Shown piece by piece: positions 57,972 through 64,000 of a DNA stretch of 64,000 bases. Below the pieces are notes generated by a model, which did not search any database, had not been told where the DNA came from, and saw only the letters and a list, made by a program, of their open reading frames with translations. A program made the translations under genes and the position numbers. Each line of letters starts with the position of its first letter. The first letter of the stretch is position 1. The DNA comes from AC-37 sp036389835 (lineage in GTDB: Bacteria; Actinomycetota; Thermoleophilia; Solirubrobacterales; Thermoleophilaceae), in assembly GCA_036389835.1 (NCBI GenBank), contig DASVWC010000016.1:1-64000 (forward strand), read 5' to 3'.

Positions 57972-58832
57972 TCAGCCGATCGCGACGGCCGAAACTCCGG
58001 TCACGATCACCGCGGCGGCGGCGGCACGGGTCCAGGTGTGGCCCTCGGCGAGGAACTGCCCGCCGAGCGCGACGCCGAACAGGATGCTCAGCTCGCGCAG
58101 CGGGGCGACCAGCGTGACCGGCGCGAGCGCGAGCGCCGAGAGGAACAGCAGGTACGAGAGCGGCGCCATCAGGCCGAACCCCGCGACGTGCCCGCGGTTC
58201 GAGCGCCACTCGGCCGCCATCTCGTCGCGGCGGCCCAGCACCAGCGGCAGGAAGATCAGCGCGCGGGCTATCTCGACGCCGCAGAGGTAGACCACCGGCT
58301 GGACGTCGAGCCCGTCCACGCCGTGCTTGTCCCAGAGCGTGTACGCGCAGATCAGGGCTCCGGTGACGAGCGCCCAGCGGATCGCGGTCCGGTCCGCGTG
58401 CGAGCGCCGCGCGGCGCTCAGTCCCAGGACGAGGACCGCTCCGACGATCAGCGCCGCGCCCGCGACCTGGAGGGCGGCCGGCGACTCTCCGAGCATCAGG
58501 ATCGCGCCTACGAAGGCGAGCAGCGGCCCCGTCCCGCGCGCGAGCGGGTAGACCACCGACAGGTCCCCGGCGCGGTAGCCGCTCTGGAGCGTCAGCAGGT
58601 AGGTGCCGTGCATGCAGGCCGCGCCGCACATCCACGCGGCGGCCGTGGCGTCGAGGCCGCCCGTGCCGGCGACGGTGCCCGCCACGACCGCGGCGGGCAC
58701 CATGAAGCACAGGCTCACGAGCGTGCCGAGGTAGATGAAGGGGAGGCCGCCGCCGGAGCTCTTCGCGAGCAGGTTCCAGCCCGCGTGGGCGGCCGCGCTG
58801 GGGATGACCAGCGCGAGTGCGGCGCCCGTCAC
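57972..58832 (-). CDS. EamA-family (DMT) transporter
   Basis: A 286-residue protein with ten predicted TM helices in two EamA repeats (about 1-135 and 150-285). The first repeat holds LSVVYPLARGTGPLLAFVGA and the second APVTLVAPLRELSILFGVAL, the conserved P-L-R block after helices 3 and 8. It exports or imports small metabolites; the substrate is unknown. Codirectional with the thioesterase. Confidence 0.92.
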   Translation of the reverse strand: MTGAALALVIPSAAAHAGWNLLAKSSGGGLPFIYLGTLVSLCFMVPAAVVAGTVAGTGGLDATAAAWMCGAACMHGTYLLTLQSGYRAGDLSVVYPLARGTGPLLAFVGAILMLGESPAALQVAGAALIVGAVLVLGLSAARRSHADRTAIRWALVTGALICAYTLWDKHGVDGLDVQPVVYLCGVEIARALIFLPLVLGRRDEMAAEWRSNRGHVAGFGLMAPLSYLLFLSALALAPVTLVAPLRELSILFGVALGGQFLAEGHTWTRAAAAAVIVTGVSAVAIG

Positions 58833-58844
58833 CGCGCGGCGCGC

Positions 58845-59237
58845 CTAGCGGCCGCGCCTGGCCAGCGCGGCGAAGCCGGCGGTCATGGCCAGGTTCGAGG
58901 CGCTCGCGAAGCGCAGCCCGGCGCGCGCGCCGGGGCGGGTGAAGGCGGGCGAGCCGGCCCAGATGGCGTCGGTGGCGATCTCGGTTCCGCGCAGCCACGC
59001 GAGCGCCCACCAGTCGCGCGGCTCGTTGCGCACGGCGGCGACGAGGTGAGCCGCCGCGAAGGTGAGCCAGATCGGCCCCTGCCGCCGGATCATCGCCTCC
59101 ATGTCGGGGGAGGGCGGGTCGTGCCCGAGCACTCGGAGGGTGGCCGCCGGCGCCGCCAGTGCGCCGCCGCCGAGTACGAGGTCGAAGGCGACCATGAAGC
59201 GGTTGTGCGCCCGCATCAGTCGCTCGAGATCGGCCAT
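58845..59237 (-). CDS. Hypothetical small membrane protein
   Basis: A 130-residue protein with about four hydrophobic segments (MVAFDLVLGGGALAAPAATL, IWLTFAAAHLVAAV, WWALAWLRGTEIATDAIWAG, ASNLAMTAGFAALA). It resembles small uncharacterised actinobacterial membrane proteins. TACGCT (59245-59250, this strand) ends 7 nt before the ATG at 59237, which fixes the start. It lies upstream of the transporter gene on the same strand, 12 nt apart. Confidence 0.8.
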   Translation of the reverse strand: MADLERLMRAHNRFMVAFDLVLGGGALAAPAATLRVLGHDPPSPDMEAMIRRQGPIWLTFAAAHLVAAVRNEPRDWWALAWLRGTEIATDAIWAGSPAFTRPGARAGLRFASASNLAMTAGFAALARRGR

Positions 59238-59244
59238 CGCGCGC

Positions 59245-59256
59245 AGCGTATAGCTT
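59245..59256. promoter_or_regulatory. Two abutting divergent -10 boxes
   Basis: Minus-strand TACGCT (59245-59250) directly touches plus-strand TAGCTT (59251-59256). They serve the divergent genes starting at 59237 (7-nt spacing) and 59266 (9-nt spacing). The two promoters cannot be occupied at once. Confidence 0.55.
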
Positions 59257-59265
59257 CCCCGCGCT

Positions 59266-60282
59266 GTGGCCGGCCGTATACGCGTGACCAGCGGCGACGC
59301 CGCGGGGCGGGTCGTCGAGATCGACGGCGAGATCGCGTTCGGCCGCAAGGGCGACGGGCCGGCGAAGCTGCCGGGCGACATCGAGATCTCGCGGCTGCAC
59401 GCGCGGGTCTGGAGCGACGCCGGCGGCGACCTGATGGTCGAGGACGCGGGGTCGACGAACGGCACCTTCGTGAACGGCGTGCGGATAACGACCCCGCGGC
59501 CGCTGAGCCCGGGGGACTCGCTGCGGATGGGGCAGACGACGCTGGAGGTCGAGGCGCCCGCGCCGGCGGAGGCCGCCCCGGAGGCGGAGCCCGCGCCCGC
59601 GACCCCGGCGGAGCCGCCCGCTCCCCCGGCGGAGCCGCCCGCTCCGGGGGCGGAGCCGCCGCCCGTACCCGCCCCGGATGCCGGTGGCACGGAGCCCGTG
59701 GCGGCGGGCGTGCCGCGGCCGCTCGTCTACGTGTTGCTCGGCGTGCTCCTGCTCGCCGCGCTCGGCATCGCGGCCGTCCTCTACTTCAAGCCCGACGACG
59801 AGGGGGACACGCGGGTGGACCCGGATGCGGCCGGCCCGCCCGCCCTCGTGCGGGCCGCCGCCGAGGCCGGCTGCGTCTCGCGCGACCTGCCCCCCGAGGG
59901 CGACCGCACGGTGCCGGCGGACACCGAGGTGCGCTACCGCTCGAGCCCGCCGCACTCCGGCGACCACGCCGAGAAGCCGGCCAGCGACGGCATCTGGGAG
60001 ACCGCTCCACCGCTCCCGAAGGTCGTCGGCTCGCTCCAGCGCGGCCGCGTGGTGATGTGGCACAAGCCCGGCGACGAGAAGGGACAGCGGCTGCTGCGCG
60101 AGGTCGGCGATCAGAGCCCCAAGCACATGCTGCTCGTGCCCAACGCCGACATGCCGCACCGCGTCGCGGCCACCGCCTGGGGGCACCTGCTCGGCTGTCC
60201 GGGCATCAACGGGTCGACGGCCGGCGCGGTCCGCGCGTTCCGCGACGCATATCGCGACAAGGGCCCGCGCTTCGACCCGTAG
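59266..60282 (+). CDS. FHA domain-TM-DUF3105 fusion protein
   Basis: 338 residues in three parts. A cytoplasmic FHA domain (1-95: FGRKGDGPAKLPGDIEISRLHARV type, STNGTFVNG) binds phosphothreonine peptides. A Pro/Ala/Glu linker and TM helix (PLVYVLLGVLLLAALGIAAVLYF, about 152-174) follow. The extracytoplasmic DUF3105 domain (about 205-338) has YRSSPPHSGDHAEKP and GSLQRGRVVMWHKP. This would couple Ser/Thr kinase signalling to an extracellular domain of unknown function. No kinase gene is in the window. GTG start, possibly leaderless. The DUF3105 part is complete. Confidence 0.85.
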   Translation: MAGRIRVTSGDAAGRVVEIDGEIAFGRKGDGPAKLPGDIEISRLHARVWSDAGGDLMVEDAGSTNGTFVNGVRITTPRPLSPGDSLRMGQTTLEVEAPAPAEAAPEAEPAPATPAEPPAPPAEPPAPGAEPPPVPAPDAGGTEPVAAGVPRPLVYVLLGVLLLAALGIAAVLYFKPDDEGDTRVDPDAAGPPALVRAAAEAGCVSRDLPPEGDRTVPADTEVRYRSSPPHSGDHAEKPASDGIWETAPPLPKVVGSLQRGRVVMWHKPGDEKGQRLLREVGDQSPKHMLLVPNADMPHRVAATAWGHLLGCPGINGSTAGAVRAFRDAYRDKGPRFDP

Positions 60283-60291
60283 AGGCCGCGC

Positions 60292-61653
60292 CTACTTCGG
60301 CGCCAGCAGCCGGATCGCGCGCTTGTACGTGCGCGGGATCCCGTTGCGCTGGCCGGCCTGGAGCGACGCCCGCGCCGCCAGCTCGCCGCGGTCGGCAAGC
60401 TGCTTGCGCGCGGACCGCGTGAGCCGCAGCGTGACCCTGCCCGAGCCCGGCCTCTGGTCGACCGCCTTCACGCCGGTCACCAGCGACTTGCCACCGCGGG
60501 TCAGCGCCATCGACCCCTGGCAGCCCACCTTGCAGACGAAGGGGATCCTCACGAGCCCGGAGGACGCCGCCCGCACCTTCGACGCCGTGAACACGACGGG
60601 GCAGGCGGTGCTCTCGGCCGGCGACGCGGCGCCGGTCAGGTCGTCCACGAAGATCGCGTTCTGCGAGACGACGCAGCCGCCGACCGCGTAGGCCACGCGC
60701 GTGCCGTCGAAGTCGAAGCCCTCGATCATCCCCGCCGCCCCGAACGCGGCCACCGAGCGGCTCTGGCCGTTCAGCTCCACCAGGTCGAGCGAGGCGACCG
60801 AGTCCGTCTCGCGCTCGAGCGCGATGCGGTCGTTCGCCAGGACAACGTCCCCGAAGGGGCAGACGCCGACGTCGTGCGCGGTCGGCTCGGCCTTGGAGTA
60901 CCACTTCACGGCGCAGGCGCTCTGCGACTGCTGCTTCACCGCGAGCTTGCCGTCGGCCTGGAGCGAGAACTGCACGACGGTGTCGGCCGGCACGGTGTAG
61001 AGCGGGTTCGGCTGGGCGAAGTCGCGCACCTCGATCTCCGGCTTGCCGCCGGGCGCGCGCAGCATCGCGAGGTGCTGCCCGGCCAGGTCGAGGTCCGTCA
61101 CGCTGGACGACTGCTGGATCACCGCCACCGCCGGGGCGCCCTGCTGGGCGAGGTCGCGCACCACCACCGGCGGCGTGCCGCCCGCCTCGGTGCAGCCGTT
61201 GGTGTAGGCGAGCAGCGTGCCGTCGACGTCGATCGGGTGGTTGTCGTAGCACTGGTGCAGCGTCTCGAGCGGCCCCGTCGCCGGGCCCGCGCGTATGTAG
61301 AACGAGTTCTCCGCCTCGGCCCCCTTCGCGAAGAACTGCACCCAGCGCGACACCGCCACGTAGCCGTCGGAGGCGGCCAGCTCGCTCGCCGAGTTGACCG
61401 AGCAGCACTCGTCGTCGAACGACGGCTCCCGCTCGACGGTCGTGAGCGTCGCGGGCGCCTGGCCCGGCGCCGCGCGCATGATCCGGTTCCCGGCGCGCGC
61501 CGGTGCCCTGAACACGACCGCGCTCCCGGCGAGGTGCGGCTCGAACGCGTACATGCGCACGACCTCCGTGCGCGCGGCCGAGGCGGGGACGGCGCAGGCC
61601 AGGCAGGCGAACAGCGCCGCCGCGGCGGCTCCGATGCGAGCGGAGGCACTCAC
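60292..61653 (-). CDS. Secreted beta-propeller-like hypothetical protein
   Basis: 453 residues with a signal peptide (about 1-27, ACAVPASAA). The mature protein has repeated short blades (ELAASDGYVAVSRW, DVDGTLLAYTNG, DLAGQHLAMLRA, FDFDGTRVAYAVGG), as in WD40/TolB-like propellers, and a C-terminal SARKQLADRGELAARASLQ segment seen in other exported actinobacterial proteins. Several Cys pairs are present. GTG start overlaps the previous gene by 4 bp. Last gene of the four-gene operon. Confidence 0.8.
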   Translation of the reverse strand: MSASARIGAAAAALFACLACAVPASAARTEVVRMYAFEPHLAGSAVVFRAPARAGNRIMRAAPGQAPATLTTVEREPSFDDECCSVNSASELAASDGYVAVSRWVQFFAKGAEAENSFYIRAGPATGPLETLHQCYDNHPIDVDGTLLAYTNGCTEAGGTPPVVVRDLAQQGAPAVAVIQQSSSVTDLDLAGQHLAMLRAPGGKPEIEVRDFAQPNPLYTVPADTVVQFSLQADGKLAVKQQSQSACAVKWYSKAEPTAHDVGVCPFGDVVLANDRIALERETDSVASLDLVELNGQSRSVAAFGAAGMIEGFDFDGTRVAYAVGGCVVSQNAIFVDDLTGAASPAESTACPVVFTASKVRAASSGLVRIPFVCKVGCQGSMALTRGGKSLVTGVKAVDQRPGSGRVTLRLTRSARKQLADRGELAARASLQAGQRNGIPRTYKRAIRLLAPK

Positions 61654-62183
61654 TTGTCGAGCGAACGCGTCCCGAACGGCTGAGTTGCGCCCATCGACGA
61701 CGCGAACCCCGAGAACTGCCGCATCGCGGCGGCGGTCGGGCTCTCGACCTGCACGTTCTGCTCGAGCAGGACGACGTTCTTCCGGTGCTGCGGGTCGAAC
61801 TTGACCGTGACCGTCTCGCCCACCGCCGGCGCCCGGCCGCCCGGGAGGAGCAGCGTGCGCGTGGTGACGAAGTCCGACTCGTTGACCGGCGCGACCTGGA
61901 GCTTCACGCGCGCGGTCCGCCCGCCGCCGGACGCCGCCTGCTCCTGGTCCACCGCGAGCACCCGCGCGTTCGCCGGACGCCCGTACTCGAGGATCTCGGT
62001 CGCGTCCTCGAGCGGCCTGTCCCAGCCGGCGGCCAGCCAGATCATGAACGCGCCCGACCCCACGAGCGACACGAGCAGGATCACGCCGACGCCCGCCAGC
62101 GCCCCGCCGACGACGACGAAGCCGACGCCGAGGATCAGGCCGATGACGACGTTGGCCCAGCCCGCGTAGTAGGTCCAGCGCAC
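61650..62183 (-). CDS. Membrane protein with beta-module tail
   Basis: 177 residues: two TM helices (about 7-28 and 32-50), then a beta-rich domain (about 65-150) with PANARVLAVDQE, ARVKLQVAPVNE, TTRTLLLPGGRAPAVGETVTVKFDP and VVLLEQNV. That last pattern (V...G..V.VK.DP) recurs in the next two upstream genes. Similar to DUF3592-like envelope proteins; function unknown. The stop overlaps the secreted gene start (GTGA). Confidence 0.75.
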   Translation of the reverse strand: MRWTYYAGWANVVIGLILGVGFVVVGGALAGVGVILLVSLVGSGAFMIWLAAGWDRPLEDATEILEYGRPANARVLAVDQEQAASGGGRTARVKLQVAPVNESDFVTTRTLLLPGGRAPAVGETVTVKFDPQHRKNVVLLEQNVQVESPTAAAMRQFSGFASSMGATQPFGTRSLDK

Positions 62184-62187
62184 CGGG

Positions 62188-62625
62188 TCAGCCGATCATC
62201 AGCTGGCTGGGGTCCTGCTGGCTGACCTTCACCGGCAGCACGCTGCCCGGCTGGAAGCGCGCCAGCGCCGCGTGTGAGACGAGCTGGCGGTGCTTGACCG
62301 GGTACGGCGGCCGGCCGGGGACCGTCACGGTCATCGAGAGCTCCAGCACGGGCGCCTCGTTCACGAACATGCCGGTGTCGGCGACCGAGTCGATGACCGC
62401 GCTGCTGGCGATCCCGCCGCCGTAGAGCGCGGCGGCTCCGCCCGGGTCCATCATCCCGGCGGCGCCGGCCTGCATCGCCTGGGCGGCGTCCATCGCCTCG
62501 TTGGCCGCGCGGATGCCCTCCATCATGCTCGGCCGCGGCTGGGCGTCGGCCTTGCGCTTCAGCTCCTTCAGCTCGTCGCTGCGCAGGACCTGGAACGACT
62601 CCTTCATGTCCCTGAACATGCCCAT
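62188..62625 (-). CDS. Beta-module protein paralogue 2
   Basis: 145 residues: an N-terminal helix FRDMKESFQVLRSDELKELK, a Met/Ala/Gly-rich middle (about 35-70) and a C-terminal beta module (VLELSMTVTVPGRPPYPVKH, then FQPGSVLPVKVSQQDPSQLM). No signal peptide. Clearly paralogous in layout to the gene at 62635. The ATG at 62625 has GGAGG upstream. Middle gene of the operon. Confidence 0.78.
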   Translation of the reverse strand: MGMFRDMKESFQVLRSDELKELKRKADAQPRPSMMEGIRAANEAMDAAQAMQAGAAGMMDPGGAAALYGGGIASSAVIDSVADTGMFVNEAPVLELSMTVTVPGRPPYPVKHRQLVSHAALARFQPGSVLPVKVSQQDPSQLMIG

Positions 62626-62634
62626 GGGGCCTCC

Positions 62635-63072
62635 TTACATGAACGGCTTCTCGCCGAACGCGATCTTCTGCGGATCGGCCGGGTCGATCCTGCACGCCAT
62701 CGAGGTGCCGTCGGCGTAGCTGCCCATCGCCATCGACGAGACGATCTCGCGCTTCTGCACCGCGTACGGCGCGCCGCCCTCGGGCGTCACCTCGAGGTCG
62801 AAGATCCAGACCGGGTTGCCGGCGACGTTCTCGCCGCTGTCCACGTGACCCTTGATCAGCGCCTGTCCGGGCGAGCCGATCGTGAGGATCCGGTTCTGCT
62901 CCTGCGCCTGGCCCTGGAGCGAGTCGCGCGCGGCGACTGCGGCGCCCATCCCGCCCGGGCCCGCCGAGATCCCGCCGGCCTGCTGCTCGGCCTGCTGCTG
63001 CATCTGCTGCGCGCCTGCCATCGCGTCGTTCGCCTGGCCCATCGCGTCCTTCATGTTCTTGAAGAGGCCCAC
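62635..63072 (-). CDS. Beta-module protein paralogue 1
   Basis: 145 residues: helix GLFKNMKDAMGQANDAMAGA, a Gln/Gly-rich middle (MQQQAEQQAGGISAGPGG) and a C-terminal beta module (VWIFDLEVTPEGGAPYAVQK, then YADGTSMACRIDPADPQKIA). It shares order and spacing with the 62188 gene. The GTG at 63072 follows AAGGAG; the longer frame runs antisense into the sulfatase gene and is rejected. First gene of the four-gene operon; TAGGGT upstream may be its -10. Confidence 0.78.
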   Translation of the reverse strand: MGLFKNMKDAMGQANDAMAGAQQMQQQAEQQAGGISAGPGGMGAAVAARDSLQGQAQEQNRILTIGSPGQALIKGHVDSGENVAGNPVWIFDLEVTPEGGAPYAVQKREIVSSMAMGSYADGTSMACRIDPADPQKIAFGEKPFM

Positions 63073-63135
63073 CGGGCGGTCTCCTTCGGTAGCGGTTCCG
63101 GGCGACCCTAAGCGGGGTGGGCGCCCGCGGTCAAG

Positions 63136-63141
63136 TAGGTT
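63136..63141 (+). promoter_or_regulatory. -10 box (TAGGTT) of sulfatase
   Basis: TAGGTT followed by 7 nt and ATG 63149; no Shine-Dalgarno. Leaderless type. Confidence 0.5.
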
Positions 63142-63148
63142 GCGCGCG

Positions 63149-64000
63149 ATGGCGTCCCGCCGCCCGAACCTGCTGCTGATCATCACCGACCAGCAGCGTG
63201 CCCCGATGCACTGGCCGGACGAGCCGGGGTGGCTGCGGCAGCTCACCCCCGCCGACCACGACCTCGCCGGCACGGGCCTCACGTTCACCGACGCGATCTG
63301 CTCCACGTGCATGTGCTCGCCGAGCCGCGCGACGCTCTACACCGGCCTCTATCCCACCCAGCACGGCGTGACGCTCACGCTCACCGAGATGGGCGCCCGG
63401 CCGGACCCGAGGAACGCGCCGGCGGCGATCGGCACCTTCGCGGCCAAGATGGCCAGCGGGTCGGTCCCGCGCGTGAAGACGGCCAAGACATTCGCGCGCA
63501 GCGCGCTGCGCATCGGCGCGGGGCGCGGGGAGGAGACGACGCTCGACCCGAGGACCCCGAACCTCGCGCGCATGCTCGGCGACGCCGGCTACAGCGTCGG
63601 CTTCAAGGGCAAGTGGCACCTCACCAAGCCGCTGCACGGCGAGTGGTCGCAGGACGACGCCGACCTGCTCGAGCGCGACCTGGGCTTCGCCGGCTGGGAG
63701 CCGCCGGACGCGGGCGAGAACCTCGACCCGACGCACTTCGGCGGCGGCAACGCGGGCGAGTCGGGCGAGGGCTTCGACGAGGACTACACGCGCCAGGCGG
63801 AGGCGTTCATCGCCAGCGCACCCGAGCCGTGGGCGCTGATCGTGTCGCTCGTCAACCCGCACGACGTGCTGGGCTACCCCTCCTCGTACGAGCAGGGCGG
63901 CTACCGCCTGGAGGAGTTCCGCGACCTCGAGGTCCCGCTGCCGGACACCTACGACGAGGACCTCTCGAACAAGCCATACCCGCACTCGCTGATGAAGCTC
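63149..64000 (+). CDS. Sulfatase, 5' part (runs past the window)
   Basis: 284 codons are visible with no stop. The N-terminus RRPNLLLIITDQQR is the sulfatase metal strand (Asp at the first position; the second usual Asp is Gln), and CMCSPSRATLYTGLYP contains the C-x-P-S-R motif whose Cys becomes formylglycine. KGKWHL gives the conserved Lys-His, and SLVNPHDVLGYP follows. A type I arylsulfatase-like hydrolase of sulfate or phosphonate esters; the activating enzyme is not in the window. No signal peptide is seen, so it is cytosolic. Confidence 0.93.
   Translation, partial: MASRRPNLLLIITDQQRAPMHWPDEPGWLRQLTPADHDLAGTGLTFTDAICSTCMCSPSRATLYTGLYPTQHGVTLTLTEMGARPDPRNAPAAIGTFAAKMASGSVPRVKTAKTFARSALRIGAGRGEETTLDPRTPNLARMLGDAGYSVGFKGKWHLTKPLHGEWSQDDADLLERDLGFAGWEPPDAGENLDPTHFGGGNAGESGEGFDEDYTRQAEAFIASAPEPWALIVSLVNPHDVLGYPSSYEQGGYRLEEFRDLEVPLPDTYDEDLSNKPYPHSLMKL

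Overview
The window is very GC-rich, densely coded bacterial chromosome with strong G/C third-position bias. The gene set (type III glutamine synthetase, SigB/SigF-type sigma factor, CsbD and GlsB stress proteins, a DEDDh exonuclease/GIY-YIG fusion, a deazaflavin-dependent reductase remnant, many GTG starts and 4-bp GTGA/ATGA overlaps) suggests Actinomycetota, most likely Thermoleophilia/Solirubrobacterales. That placement is inference from gene content, not from a marker gene. There is no rRNA, CRISPR array, insertion sequence, integrase or phage module, and no gap over 300 bp lacks a gene.

Layout. 0-7.3 kb: a TetR regulator, a multicopper oxidase, type III glutamine synthetase, an alpha/beta hydrolase divergent from its probable TetR regulator, and a beta-lactamase-fold protein. 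7.2-13.5 kb: luciferase-like oxidoreductase and ceramidase-like enzyme; then a TetR regulator divergent from a Baeyer-Villiger-type monooxygenase plus SDR operon, with three evenly spaced dyads between them. 13.7-18.3 kb: stress and repair block (SigB/F-type sigma factor, exonuclease/GIY-YIG fusion, CsbD with a SigB-like promoter, NarL-type response regulator, universal stress protein). 18.3-26.7 kb: subtilisin-like protease, epimerase, tadA, two FAD oxidoreductases, tRNA-Ser(CGA). 26.8-31.2 kb: a two-TM protein overlapping a STAND-type NTPase, then a sigma/anti-sigma/unknown operon. 31.3-41.8 kb: DUF899, DUF1232, VRR-NUC-like, DsbB, LysE, a cupredoxin/membrane-protein operon, SDR, GlsB, DUF72 and a membrane zincin. 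41.8-45.3 kb: tRNA-Ser(GGA) and an accessory-looking patch with a frameshifted MACPF-jacalin gene, a gene remnant and a frameshifted YdeI-like gene. 45.4-49.5 kb: GNAT, lspA, lgt and extracytoplasmic or lipoprotein genes. 49.5-57.6 kb: SOS-type dinB, a papain-like amidase, amine oxidase, glycoside hydrolase, PHP-domain protein and a frameshifted deazaflavin reductase. 57.6-64 kb: thioesterase, EamA transporter, FHA-DUF3105 fusion, a four-gene secreted/beta-module operon and the start of a sulfatase.

The most consistent cross-cutting signal is promoter architecture: about twenty genes have a TANNNT-like -10 box ending 6-9 nt (usually 6 or 7) before ATG or GTG with no Shine-Dalgarno sequence, as expected for leaderless mRNAs. 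The best candidate for an undescribed system is the two-TM protein and STAND NTPase pair, which share a motif. Three genes between 42 and 57.5 kb carry single small indels; these could be real decay, programmed frameshifts or assembly errors.
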